Shown: in pieces, positions 11,191 through 22,340 of the stretch
How the letters are laid out: each line of letters begins with the position of its first letter
How positions within the stretch are numbered: position 1 is the first letter of the stretch
NCBI GenBank assembly: GCA_030141605.1
Contig: JAQGDQ010000171.1
Location: 186,926-223,425 of the forward strand
DNA from: Tubiluchus corallicola
Taxonomy: Eukaryota; Priapulida; Priapulimorpha; Priapulimorphida; Tubiluchidae
DNA length: 36,500 nucleotides
Direction of reading: 5' to 3'
Notes under the pieces: generated by a model
The model's input: only the letters and a program-made list of their open reading frames with translations
What the model was told of the DNA's origin: nothing
The model's database searches: none
Position numbers and translations under genes: made by a program

Positions 11191-11982
11191 TTAGTAATAT
11201 ACGTGTTTAGGGTTAGGGTTACAGTGGGATATAATTATTTTAGCTATATTTACCTCTGCCAATGAAGTTCTGCTTCAACGCAGTTTATTTGTTTATTTGT
11301 CTGTCTGTTTGGTTGTTTTTTCTGTTATGGCAGACAAAGTTTTACGTCTTTGCAAAGACAAATTACGCAAAAACTATCTAACAGATTTTCAAGAAACATT
11401 GTAAAGAAAGGCGGGTATAGAATGCTAAAATAGGAATTATTTCGCTGGTTCTTTTTTCGCAAAACTTAACCTAACACCGCGCACTAAAAACATTCGTGAA
11501 ACACTTCTTATAGGTCTTAGAGGGAGAGTTTAGTACTTTTTATTATCTCCTCTAGGGCACACAGCTACGAGTTTGTTCCATGTTCATTTCGAGAAATTCT
11601 CGCTTGTAAAACTGTAAAGCTGTCTATAGCCTTTGCTTATTTATGTGTATAGTCTTATAAGGTGGCTTGGTATTTAAATACTTAATTTACGTATATATTT
11701 GTCAGTCTATTACCAACGCCAAATTAATGGTGCAAAAGGGTAGATAAACACTATGTGGAACAATCGTGGATTATTGACTATAAATCCAATTAATGAGACT
11801 TTTGCTAGTCTATATAATACCAATACTTGTACTGTTTTGTATGTTTGCTTGTTTGTCTTTGTGTTAATTTTTTTAATCAAAAAAATCAGACAAATAAGTT
11901 TATAATTGTTCGGCTTTGACAGAGATCTGCTTTCTACTGAGCTCGTTCTAGTTTTATTATAGAAATCAATTGCATCGATATA

Positions 11983-12175
11983 ACATATGCGCCATTTTTC
12001 CTACTTTTTTATTCATGTCCTTTTTTACCTCTGCCATTTTTACCTATCTTTCCATTTGTGTCATTTTTCCTGTGCCATTTTTCCTGTGCCATTTCTCCAC
12101 GTGCCATTTTTCCTGTGCCATTTTTACCTCTGTCATTGTACCTACCTTTCCATTTATGCCATTTTTTCACAATAC
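11983..12175 (-). repeat. Right arm: inverted cluster of the same motif
   Basis: Reads TTTTTCCTGTGCCA repeatedly on the plus strand. The complement also carries AAATGGAAAGGTAGGTA-like words that match words in the left arm. The open frames here (118 and 67 codons) are products of the repeat. Confidence 0.75.
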
Positions 12176-12633
12176 AGAAGCCCAGGTTAATTTCGCCACG
12201 TTTGCTACATTTAGTTTAAACATAGTTTATTTGGTTCAGTTTAGGCAGTTTTTAAAACTGATACACGAATCCTCACCGTGCAAGTGTATGTGCAAGCAGA
12301 AATGCAGAAAATTTAAACTAATATAAATACAAACAACCTCAAAAGCTATATAGTACATACATACAAACACATATAAACAAACACATAACATACAAAGTTA
12401 GCAGATGTGACATAACAAATAATATAACAATTGAATAATGACAAAAGCTGTTTTAAAATTTACCGTAAAATACATAAAAGCGACCCCAAAATTTGCAGTT
12501 AACAGCAACGTTAAAATCATCACTTCACAATGACAGCAGTTCACTGTTAATACATTGTAAAATATTAATACAGTATGTAAATGTTTGCCATATTTCTACT
12601 GCACTGTTTCTTTTCGAACACCCTGTGTTACAT

Positions 12634-13268
12634 CTAGTAAAGTTCTACCAATAATCAGACACTGCGTAATACCACACTGTGGTATAAGTGATTAATAGCG
12701 AAGTGGCGCGTCATTGGAACTGGTAATTTGTGACTACAATTAAAGTCTTTCTGTCCCAGGTTGCGATTTGTACAAAAATTTGCTGTTAAAAAACTGAAAA
12801 TCCGTTTGCTGTGTTTGTTACTTCTAATCTTTTATATTACTAAAAGGCTGTCCCACATGTATCATAGAGCCAATACTTTTCCGTTATTTTCAGAAAACAG
12901 TGTTTTCTCTTTTCTGGAGCAACGAAGCCTGTAAAATATGAGCTACGTCTACCGGTGACATGAAACAGAGGTTGGCGATGGCGTTTATATTTTACATATG
13001 CAGTTTCTTGGTATGTGCAAAAATAATTTAGTTGCCACAATAAACTTACTGAGATCCTTGTAAGATTGATTAAGCAGGCTGAAAATGTGCAAAAGTAACA
13101 GCATGCAGACTAAATCGTATTTAATCGAAAGTGGGTAAGCGTTTGCTATTAGCTTGGCTGTGCTGATGTGATTAAACATGTTCATAAACGTTTGAAAATA
13201 TGTTAATTAGTAGAGTACTTCTGTTGTACACACTGTGATACTTGAACGAAGACTTGCAAGAACGTCAA
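12634..13268. other. Intergenic, nothing recognised
   Basis: Two overlapping 66-codon minus-strand frames show no motif or family resemblance. Confidence 0.4.
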
Positions 13269-13949
13269 ACGACAAGAAAAGGGGTACCTGTAGGAGGTTA
13301 AAGAAAAACCGCCTTAAATCATTCCCATATTGTTACTTTATAGCAATTTTATGCGTATATCGTACTCGCATTGAAAGGAATTTTTGTTTGTTTTCATTTT
13401 AAATCTCCGTAATACTGTTCTGAAGTCGCCATTACATGAGGTCACATACGCAAATGTAAATCAGAGGAAGAAAAGGCAATGTTAAATTATGTCAGAAAAA
13501 CTTTCCATGCATGCAAATCTAGATTACTTAGCATTTCGCTTACCTGCTGGAATGACCAAGGTAACTAGAAATAATAACTTAAATGTTCGTGTCAGTTGGT
13601 AAAATGTCGCTGGCTCACCCTCCAGGGTGCGCCACTCACTAACTTAAAACGGGTCTTTAATCTTATTGACAAGATACAGTAATTTAAAATTTTACTTAGT
13701 TAGTAACATGTGTGCTACGAATGCTCTGATTATTTTTTCAAACTTCACACAATGCTATCTAAACATGTTTCAAACGACCTACCATTAAAGATGGCTGCGC
13801 CTAACGGTCATCGCGGGAGTTTAAATTTAAATGTCTTAAACAGTGCTACTGCCAGCGCAAGCCTGCATGCAAAAAGGCAGTATGTAAGTGATTTAAAATT
13901 TCAAGACGAATTTTTCAAGCTTTATGTAAGTGGATGGTTTTCTTGTGCT
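13269..13949 (+). mobile_element. TTAA-flanked MITE family, copy 2
   Basis: The best-preserved copy, 681 bp. The left end is ACGACAAGAAAAGGGGTACC; the right end, read on the other strand, is AGCACAAGAAAACCATCCAC. The flanks are TCAA (a one-base variant) on the left and TTAA on the right. It ends about 330 bp upstream of the TATA box at 14281, so it may contribute to the upstream region of the ZP gene. The 101-codon frame at 13710-14015 is not a gene. Confidence 0.8.
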
Positions 13950-14280
13950 TTAAAAAACATGGCAAAGCGATCTGCGACATTTAACAGCAGTCATATGTTT
14001 GGCGTTAAGATTTAGTAATTTAATGAAAGCTAATATTAGCGAAGGCGCTTGAGCGGCCCACTCTGCACAGTCTCTACCTTTATTCCAAAGTATAGCATCG
14101 TTACCAAACTCGCGTTGCATGTCACCCATAAAAATGCCAGTAGTTTAAACCTAAGTCTTTTAAATTATTCTTTTACAAATAATTCGGTTGTTATTGGTTA
14201 AATCTTCACACCTTTTGGTTTCAACCAATTAGGTTTCATTTTGGCTCTATCTCTGACATGTTCACTAGTTTGGGGAAGGT

Positions 14281-14288
14281 TATAAAAG
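14281..14288 (+). promoter_or_regulatory. TATA box, candidate promoter of the ZP gene
   Basis: TATAAAAG matches the metazoan TATA consensus, which would put transcription start near 14310. It lies about 400 bp upstream of the large ZP-gene exon on the same strand. I could not place the intervening signal-peptide exon: the ATG at about 14338 encodes MQSCWFLCLCFYHQT, then a stop with no donor in between. The link to the ZP gene is therefore inferred from position only. Confidence 0.35.
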
Positions 14289-14689
14289 AAGGGTGAAAAC
14301 CTGCTGTACTTTGGAGCTACAGTGGTAATCGGGTCATGCAGAGTTGTTGGTTCTTGTGCTTATGTTTCTACCATCAGACTTAGAGCTCTCCTACTACCCG
14401 CTATGTGGCAAGTTAGGTATCAGTCTCTCCACTTTTTTTCTTTGTTCTGTTTTTCTTTAATTTGCTTAAAATCTTGTCACAGTTAGTTTACGTCTTGTAA
14501 TCTCTTTCCAATCAAATAGTCAGCGTTATTTAATTCAGCTTTGTTTAATTGTGGTTGTGTGGAAATCATTATTAGGCTTCTCCGCCTCCGTACCTGCAGG
14601 CCCGAACGACTCCCGGGTGGCGAGGTGCTACTAGCAGTTCAATATGACGTAATTCAAAAAGTTAATAAAACATCTTTTGTTCGTTTCAG

Positions 14690-16916
14690 GAAGTACTCCT
14701 AATTGTTAATGGACAAGAGATCAATGAACAAAACTACGGCAACAGTGGCAGAAATTATCATTATGGCTACATACACAAGCATACAACTACAACACACTCG
14801 CCATATGTCTTCTTCCGACGACACACAATACCCTATGAAGATCTGTATGAATCTACGTTCACAGACCATTACGTGTTCCATACACCAAGCCCAAAGAAAT
14901 ATTCAAAATTAAATGGTCATAAAGTTTTGCCAACCGTTTCCCATGCACCAGGACACAGGCCACACACTTCGCTGTACTTTCCTTTAAGTCCATATCCTCA
15001 AGCGTTGTCCTACCCACAGCAGGCACAAATCTCAAGACCTCATCCGATAAATCCTCTACCTGTTACACCTTACTTTAATCCTTACACAGGCACTGTTATA
15101 CTGCATCCATACCTTGGTTTTGGGTATAATAATTACGGAAGAAGTATATCACAGCTTTACGGTGGGAATATGGCTGCTTTACCAATGGTTTCACTTATCC
15201 AAAGCAACGAAAATATTGATCCCCTAGACAATAGCGCGAGTACGAAACGAAGTCGTTTGCAAAACTACGCCAGTACTCTGTACACGTTACCAAAGGTGAA
15301 CTCACCAGGAAGGAACAGACCCTCGGTTAGTTCCACATTGACGTACTTGCCTAAACAGTCACGTATATCTTGGCCTGTCGTTCCAGCCCAGAAATCTGCG
15401 CTTTCAAATCAAAAAAACTTTCAAACAAAATTCTACGAGCAGAATCCGACATTAACCACAGTCCAATATGATCTTTCACACCACCAAACGTCAAATGATT
15501 ACAGAGCGGCGCCTCTGTCAGCAATGGTCACCAGAAATCATATGGATGACCTTCACAGCGTGCGACAGCCAGCGGTTTATAAAAGATCAGAATTTGAAAG
15601 TTCATTGAAAACACGCCAGCCTCAGTCACTGCTAGGTAGAGATTCTGTATCCATTAGGAGGACACATCGTCACCCTACAAGAACAGAAAGACCTGTTCTA
15701 AACAAAAAGACTCCCCACTCATCACGCTTTCCAGCATTCCCATCTGTCAGAGGTTCCAGAGAAGCCATTCTTCAAAGTCGTAAATACAGAAACCAAAACA
15801 AAGATGACCACTCTGTCCAACCTCTAGTGCCTACCAATGGATTGCGAGCGTCTGATTGGATTTGGAGACGCAGAGGAGGCAGCTATCGGGAATCAACGAG
15901 AAGAATTAAAAGTCCACCAGTATCAAAACTGGAGTCGTCACAATCAGTATCACGTAGAGAAATCCCTAGTAACTTCAGAAAATTTCATTCATCCAGAATG
16001 AGAGCAGCAGAGGATAGCAGCAGAATGCGTCAGTCAATTGTGCAGTTTGAAATGCCTCTTTCAGCAACAATCAGCAAAAACAAGCAGGGCGTTTTTCCGA
16101 ATAACAGACAGGTAGCTTCATTTGGTGGGCGCAGACGTGTGCCGCTCACAGATGGCGACAGCTCTGCAACAGTCAACAGACCACAGAACAGTCAACGAAA
16201 CTTGCATAAGGATACTACAGTGAAAGAACAAATGCCACATACACCTTCATCAACGACGTTAAATAGATCACGAGGCAGGCCTTCTAAACATTCCTGGGCG
16301 AATGTTGAGCCAAAAGAACAAACGTCACATGTAACCTCACTTTCACAACTACCTACCACCACGAGCAGGAAAAGTTCTTTAAGAAACTCTAGGGAGTATA
16401 TTGTGCCAAGGGAGCAAACGCCACATATATTCTCACTTTCACAACTACCTACCACTACGAGCACGAAAAGTTCTTTAAGAAACTCTAGGGAGTATATTGT
16501 GCCAAGGGAGCAAACGGCACATATATCCTCACTTTCACAACTACCTACCACCACGAGCAGGAAAAGTTCTTTAAGAAACTCTAGGGAGTATATTGTGCCA
16601 AGGGAGCAAACGGCACATATATCCTCACTTTCACAACTACCTACCACCACGAGCAGGAAAAGTTCTTTAAGAAACTCTTGGGAGTATATTGTGCCAAGGG
16701 AGCAAATGCCACATTTCGTTTCACGTTCTTCTGCAACTTTTAGTAGAGCGCATGGAAGCACAAGGGAAAATGGCGCACATGAGAGAAAAGAAATTAAACC
16801 GTCAAGTCAAGCTGCTCGTGAAGATTGGACGAAAATATCCAATAACATCGCAATTATTAATAAAAATCATGCAATAGAAGAAGAAGCCATAACAGTTACT
16901 CCTCCAAAAATATCAG
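14690..16916 (+). CDS. Large exon of a ZP-domain protein: Ser/Arg/Pro-rich region with 32-aa repeats
   Basis: Internal exon, 742 codons plus one base. The acceptor TTCGTTTCAG ends at 14689 and the frame is open from its first codon (EVLLIVNGQE). The donor is CAG|GTAGGT at 16916/16917, leaving phase 1, which joins the ZP exon at 17805 in frame (PPKIS-VVKVMC). The first part is Tyr/Pro/His-rich (PHTSLYFPLSPYPQ); the middle is basic and Ser-rich. Residues about 550-677 are four 32-aa repeats beginning SLSQLPTTTS and including SREYIVPREQ, with a more diverged KEQ...H copy before them. I see no helix, signal peptide or known fold; it is probably disordered and extracellular, as in many cuticle or egg-coat ZP proteins. 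The usable start lies in an unidentified upstream exon. The read-through past the donor to a stop at 16966 is intron. Confidence 0.75.
16337..16720 (+). repeat. Four tandem 96-bp coding repeats
   Basis: Units start at 16337, 16433, 16529 and 16625, each 96 bp (32 codons). They are nearly identical at DNA level, silent sites included, with few substitutions (for example TCTAGG to TCTTGG in the last unit, changing Arg to Trp). This suggests recent unequal exchange or homogenisation. Because 96 is a multiple of three, the opposite strand is also open (16192-16761), but that frame has no independent support. Confidence 0.95.
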
Positions 16917-17804
16917 GTAGGTCTGCTGTTGGTATGAATGCCATTGCTGTACTAATATTCTTGTAGTTAACTCACTTTATGATATGAATAAGTTCAATGT
17001 AGAAAACAGTGCTCACGTAGAGGACAGTGAAAAAATACAAGAAAGGTATTTTGAGTACAAAGAATAAAAAAACGAAAGTAAAGTATGACTAATGGTATTA
17101 AAATTAGAGAACGGAAAGGGATAATCATGATTTCCAAAATTTTCAAATTGAGCCAATGAACATGCGAAAGTTAACAAATTATGTATTGATGATGATGATG
17201 ATCATAAATCTTTTATCTGTTCATAGTTATATGTACATATATACGTAAATATATACAAGGCCTCTATGTGCAGGCCAAAATTCCGATTTCACATAATATG
17301 TCAAATAGTAATAATATAACTACATACAAAAACACAAATGAGTATATCTGGTGTAATGTACATTTCCGTAGCAGCATAACAACAGCAAACAACACAAAAC
17401 AATAAACAATACCACATACTGTACAATTACCCACGCCTCACAGTCTTCTGATTTGTGCTGATTTAAAAATGTGCAAAGTAGAGCATTTGCACTATTTTAC
17501 CACATGCCCAAATTTTGACAGTGAACCACTTTGTTGGATTAGGCTTGGTAACAAATTTGACTACACAAGGAATGCCACAATCAGCCACAATGTCTCCAAG
17601 TCATGGCGAGACTCAAAATTAATTTTTACTACTAGAGTAGTAGTAGTAGTAGTAAAATTATGCATAGTAGTGACAAAAAGACATTTGCAGCTAGTAAAAA
17701 ATACGTGTCATTTAAAAACTTTAATAAGGTATTACAGTGTCTATTTTAATACCTTTGCTTCTGGATATATTTTGTAGTTTTATTTCTTTGCGATTTTTTT
17801 TCAG
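16917..17804 (+). other. Intron of the ZP gene
   Basis: Bounded by GTAGGT and a pyrimidine-rich acceptor ending TTTTTTTTCAG at 17804. It contains short GAT and AGT runs (about 17190-17203 and 17632-17653) and AT-rich DNA. The 102-codon frame at 17469-17777 shows no family motif. Confidence 0.65.
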
Positions 17805-17983
17805 TGGTCAAGGTTATGTGTGACGAGGAGAACAAGTTAATATTGACGACAGTAAAGTTTGCAGATGCGTTTTCTGGTTCCGTGTATCTGAAAAACTTTG
17901 AAGGTCTGACATCAGTAAATCTTGGCTTTTATAATAAGAAGAGTAGCCATAATACCATAATTAGAAATGAGTTTTGTGTGTCA
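17805..17983 (+). CDS. ZP-N module A, first exon
   Basis: Encodes the start of a zona pellucida N-type domain: VKVMCDEENK, then TVKFADAFSGSVYL. This is the family pattern of a Cys, then a V.F...F.G.IY strand pair. The exon enters in phase 1 and leaves in phase 0 at TCA|GTAATG (17983). It aligns with the exon at 34633-34823. ZP-N folds are extracellular and polymerise into cuticle or egg-coat filaments, with four Cys in two disulfides. Here the Cys expected about 30 residues after the first is missing (KNFEGLTSVNLGF), and the expected CGT appears only as FCVS. The exon end is the least certain point; a GTGTGT slightly earlier is an alternative donor but breaks the phase. Confidence 0.7.
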
Positions 17984-18115
17984 GTAATGCTGCTTTTCTG
18001 TATAATCAGCGGGTTTTCGTTTGAAAAAATTTCGTTGGATTTGGTCCAGCTTGTAAGATCTTCTCTTTGTCCATTTTTCGATAAAACTCATTTCAGCACA
18101 CATTTTTGCACTTAA

Positions 18116-18328
18116 AGCCGCGTTTATGCAGCATGCGGATGCGGATGCAGATGCGTTTTCCGAATGCCGAACAGCCTGCGGAAAAAATTCAATAGAAATA
18201 GTTGCAGAAATAGAATAACGCATACGCAGGCTGTATAAACGGGTACATTGAAAAAACAATATAAACCGATTTTATCTATTAAGCACCCCCCAAAACGCAT
18301 CCGCTTTCGCATGCTACATAAACGCCAC
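18116..18328. mobile_element. Small MITE with GCGTTTATG termini
   Basis: About 213 bp. The left end reads GCGTTTATGCAGCATGCGG. The right end, on the other strand, reads GCGTTTATGTAGCATGCGA. TTAA lies directly outside both ends. A further inverted motif of the same type (TTTATACAGCCTGCG) sits inside, so the element contains nested copies of its terminal sequence. The TTAA flank could also be read as a 3-bp TTA/TAA duplication, as in PIF/Harbinger elements. Class uncertain. Confidence 0.65.
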
Positions 18329-19521
18329 TTAAAAACGCAAAGTCTTCATTCGTAAGCGAGTTGCGCAAGTCCGGGTCAAGTTCTGCTCAGTTGCAAGGTA
18401 CGTCCAAGCTTCAAAGGCTCCGACTTTGCAAGGTCGAACAAGATTGATCTAGGGCCCCAAAGAACAGGCTTTTAGTTAAAAATGAGTATTTGCTAGCAAT
18501 TTACTTGGATTAAGACTTTTCAATAAATTTTGTGAGATAAGATTAAATTTTGCAGTTCCAGATTTTCTTTCTGCCTCCAGAAAAATGGGGATATGATAAA
18601 AATGTCTAAGGACATTTTTGACATGTAATATTGAATGCACAATTGAACGCAACGGCTAAGTGTTTTACAAACTAACGCTGCACTTGTTGGTTCTGTAATC
18701 CGGTTCTGTGTGTGTTGCACATTTAGACGTTAGATTTTTATAATTTTTTATTCGTGCTTGTATAAGAACCGTGTGAAATGGAGTAGGGCTAATAAATTAT
18801 AGAACACAAGAACACGCATGTATTGGGTGTTATGTTTCTACGCGGTTTTTTGACACATATGATTTTATATAGGAGTTGAGGGATGTTCAGCAAGAAGCAG
18901 CAAAATGGGAGTGGTAAACTTTCAATTTAGCATCAAACAATGTGGCACCCATCGCTCATCATCAGTAAGTAGCAGTACCTATATGCCGTGATTTGTTGCA
19001 AAATATCTGCACTGCCTCTGACAATTTCGTACAAATTAACTTTCGTGTTTATTATTCATTAAATTCAGTGTAATACTATTCATAATATAAAGATTATCCT
19101 ATACATCGGATTAGGATTCTAATGATCTAGTTTGACGGAAGTATGTGTGAATAGGAACCAGACTGGATTCCAAATGGAGTTTGGACAGATTTCAACAAGA
19201 AAAAGCACGAATTCTTACTCTTAGTACTCATTAAAATAATACAAATTATAACTCTTTTCTCCCTAGTTCAAATTTAATTAACATCAAATAAAGCAACAAT
19301 TCAACCAAAGTAAGACAGATGCAAGACCTTTTTCTAGCACACTGTGGTTTACTGTAATTGTTACATGTTTCAGTTTTGTGGGCCTTACAAATTCATGTGA
19401 GTTTAAAGAAGGTTGGGTAAGAATAAGATGGAACACCGATGGTTCTTGGAACGGCAATGAGATACTGTTTACGATTTTTATCGATTGCTGAATATAATTT
19501 TGAGGAGTGAAAAAAATTTTA

Positions 19522-19610
19522 CGGACCTGGATTCGAACCTGGGTGTCTGATCAGCTGATGGACGTTCCAAAATGTTCGCCCCGATAGAGGATCGAATGAT
19601 CCTGTCAGAG
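19522..19610 (-). repeat. tRNA-like SINE fragment
   Basis: On the minus strand the B-box consensus GGTTCGAATCC is exact, followed by a short 3' part and an A/T-rich run. Upstream is a tRNA-like segment, but no convincing anticodon arm or full cloverleaf, so it is more likely a SINE head or tRNA pseudogene than a working tRNA. Confidence 0.45.
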
Positions 19611-19713
19611 AATTCTCTGTGGATTCCCTACAAAAAAGTAGTGCATTGTCACGCTTTGACCCTTTTTTAAGGTACTTACTAGGAATCGGATGTAGTAATG
19701 AGGTAATAACGAC

Positions 19714-20648
19714 GGCCTGCACAATGGTCCTTAGTATCTTCATGCAAATTTCAGCCTCCTACGATGTAAACTGTGGCCTGTAATAGGTCTGCACAATGGT
19801 CACTAGTATTTTCATGCAAATTTCAGCCTCCTACGATGTAAACTGTGGCCTGTAATAGGCCTGCACGATGGTCCCTAGTATCTTCCTGCAAATTTCAGCC
19901 TTTTACGATGAAAACTGTGGCCTGTAATAGGCCTGCACAACGGTCCTAGTATCTTCATGCAAATTTCAGCCTCCAACGATGAAAACTGTGGCCTGTAATA
20001 GGCCCGCACAATGGTCCCTAGTATCTTCATGCAAATTTCAGCCTCCTACGATGTAAACTGTGGCCTGTAATAGGTCTGCACAATGGTCACTAGTATTTTC
20101 ATACAAATTTCAGCCTCCTACGATGTAAACTGTGGCCTGTAATAGGCCTGCACAATGGTCTCTAGTATCTTCGTGCAAATTTCAGCCTCCTACGATGAAA
20201 ACTGAGGAATGTAATAGGTCTGCACAATGGTCACTAGAATTTTCATGCAAATTTCAGCCTCCTACGATGTAAACTGTGGCCTGTAATAGGTCTGCACAAT
20301 GGTCACTAGTATTTTCATGCAAATTTCAGCCTCCTACGATGTAAACTGTGGCCTGTAATAGGCCCGCACAATGGTCCCTAGTATCTTCCTGCAAATTTCA
20401 GCCTTTTACGATGAAAACTGTGGCCTGTAATAGGTCTGCACAATGGTCCCTAGTGTCTTCACGCAAATTTCAGCCTCCTACGATGTAAACTGTGGCCTGT
20501 AATAGGCCTGCACAATGGTCCCTAGTATCTTCATGCAAATTTCAGCCTTCTACGATGTAAACTGTGGCCTATAATAGGCCTGCACAATGGTCCCTAGTAT
20601 CTTCATGCAAATTTCAGCCTCCTACGATGAAAACTGTGGCCTGTAATA
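19714..20648. repeat. 72-bp tandem satellite, about 13 copies
   Basis: The unit runs from AATTTCAGCCTCCTACGATG through TGTGGCCTGTAATAGG and TGCACAATGGTC to TTCATGC. Copies differ by a few substitutions and fall into at least two recurring variants (GGTCACTAGTATTTTC and GGTCCCTAGTATCTTC) that are interspersed. No unit encodes an open frame. It lies entirely in the ZP-gene intron, starting about 100 bp after the tRNA-like fragment. Confidence 0.95.
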
Positions 20649-21160
20649 GCTTCAAATATAAACGTGACAACGAAAACAACAACATGACAAATAATTAAAT
20701 ATCCGTGCATTTAGTTCAGGATCCTAGAATGTTCCCGTAAAGGAAAAGTACAGCACATTGTTTAATAACTGAAAGCATTAAATTGCACAGAAGCGCATGG
20801 CCACCAAAAATCGTGATCACAGCCCTAACACATTATCAGCGGGGGTTAGGGAGGCCCTGTACAACATATTATTAGTAATTACTAGTATCAAAATAATTAA
20901 GAACACTAAACCATGCACATACATAGAAAGTTTAGCATTAATCAGAACCACGAGCATCTAAGCTGAACTCTAAATAATCACTGACTAATCGCTTTCTTAA
21001 TTGTTTGTTAATTAATGCATTTGTACTGCACTCACTCCCCTTGGGAAATTCAAAGGGATGCTGGCATTTTGACCCAATCTAATCCTGAGGTATCGAAGTA
21101 CGAGACAGATGAGTCGTCAATCTGAACGGGTATGAATATTAATCATTTCTGCTTTTGCAG

Positions 21161-21372
21161 AGACTGACAAAGGTGAACACACCACCGGGAAAAGTGCTGT
21201 ACGAGAATACACTCATTGTTCAGCCAGGTGAACCGCATCAAAGAAGCGAGATGTACATGAAAGAATATGTAATAGCGTGTCCGATGGAAGAACGAGGTAC
21301 TTCGCTACGCATTCAGCGCAATGATTCACCAACAAGACAGCTATCTGCACCTTTAACAACCGAAACACTTCA
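21161..21372 (+). CDS. ZP-N module A, second exon
   Basis: Encodes RLTKVNTPPGKVLYENTLIV followed by QPGEPHQRSEMYMKEYVIAC and a basic, Thr-rich tail. The segment YENTLIVQ...Y.I.C is the second half of ZP-N in ecdysozoan ZP proteins (family pattern ENTIIVQ ... C), supplying its last Cys. The acceptor is TGCTTTTGCAG at 21160; the donor is TTCA|GTAAGA, so the exon runs phase 0 to phase 2, the same as the exon at 35508-35665. Confidence 0.75.
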
Positions 21373-22340
21373 GTAAGAGAAAACCTTTTTTATTATTTGC
21401 AGTAACGTAAAATATCAACTGCTTTATTCACGTGTTACAATGTTTTTCTAAATTTTCGCATTACATTTTCTTTTTGCTGTAGGTACTTGATACACAAAGT
21501 TAAAATCTACAAAAACGTACTTACTTTTACTTAAAGCACAAGAAAACCCTCCACTTACATCAAGTTTAAAAACTTGCATACTGCCTTTCTGTATACAAGG
21601 CTTGCATCGGCAGTAATGCTGTATAAAACTTCTAAATTTAAACTCTCGCATTGACCGTCACATGCTGTCATTTGACGATAAGTCATTTGAAACAAGTTTT
21701 GATAACTCTGAGTAAAGTTTGAAAAATAATCAGAGCATTCGTAGCGCACACAAAAATAACTTGGTACAACTTTAAACTACTGTATCTTGTCAATAAGATT
21801 AAAAATACGTTTTTTGGTTAGTGAGTGGCGCACCCTTGAGGTGAATCAATGACATTTTACCAATTGGTGAAAACATTTTAAAAATTTCGTAATTTTCTTT
21901 CTAGTTACATAAATCTTTCAAGCAGGTAAGCGAAATGCTAAGTAATATAACCTTGCATGGAAAGTTTTTTTGGGGACACAGGTTAACATATCCTCTTCTT
22001 CCCCTGATTTACAGTGTGATGATAAGATGTCCTGCAAGGTCGCGCTCGGAACAGTATTGCGAGAAATTTACAATGAAAACAAACAAAAATCCATTTTAAG
22101 GCGAGTACGATATGCACATAAAATCTCCGTAAAGTAATATAATTTTTTAGACGATTTTTCTGAAACTTACTTCAAGTACCCGTTTTCTTGTCCTTTAAGT
22201 CGACAATCACACAGTAATAAGTAAGGTAGCTGAGCTACAAAACAATAGCTATTCAGTCATTGAAACAGTCTCTCATTAACACACGTTAACAGTAACTGCA
22301 CAAATCATTTTTACATAAGTAACTTTGTCTGTTTATTTAG
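21373..22340 (+). other. Intron of the ZP gene
   Basis: GTAAGA to TTTATTTAG. It is largely filled by MITE copy 3. Confidence 0.65.
21535..22194 (-). mobile_element. TTAA-flanked MITE family, copy 3
   Basis: 660 bp in reverse orientation. Ends are AGCACAAGAAAACCCTCCAC and, on the other strand, AGGACAAGAAAACGGGTACT. Perfect TTAA flanks both sides (21531-21534 and 22195-22198). Short minus-strand frames inside it are not genes. Confidence 0.85.

Larger units (their letters stand above)
10971..12633. mobile_element. Foldback-type element with arms built from 14-bp motifs
   Basis: The left end reads CAGGGTGTTCCAAAGGAA and the right end, on the opposite strand, CAGGGTGTTCGAAAAGAA, giving terminal inverted repeats of about 18 bp. 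Inside each end is an arm of about 190 bp (about 11005-11190 and 11983-12175). Each arm is made of loosely tandem GGCACAGGAAAAAT-type 14-mers and related GGTAAAAATGGCAC words, in opposite orientation in the two arms. The central part has no transposase frame. The left flank ends in TA; the right flank is TG. The class is unknown. Confidence 0.65.
17984..21160 (+). other. 3.2-kb intron of the ZP gene, repeat-filled
   Basis: Runs from GTAATG to an acceptor TTTTGCAG at 21160. It holds a small MITE (18116-18328), a tRNA-like SINE piece (about 19522-19610) and a 72-bp satellite (19714-20648). The remaining sequence is AT-rich without recognisable exons. Confidence 0.65.

Noticed and set aside
14338-14385. 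ATG encoding MQSCWFLCLCFYHQT as a signal-peptide exon for the ZP gene
   Set aside because: It has a hydrophobic start and follows a TATA box, but it hits a stop with no GT donor before it, so it cannot join the exon at 14690 in frame.
16192-16761. 189-codon minus-strand frame with repeated SLGTIYSLEFLKELF
   Set aside because: Opposite strand of the 96-bp coding repeats. The plus strand has splice-site and domain support; this one has none.
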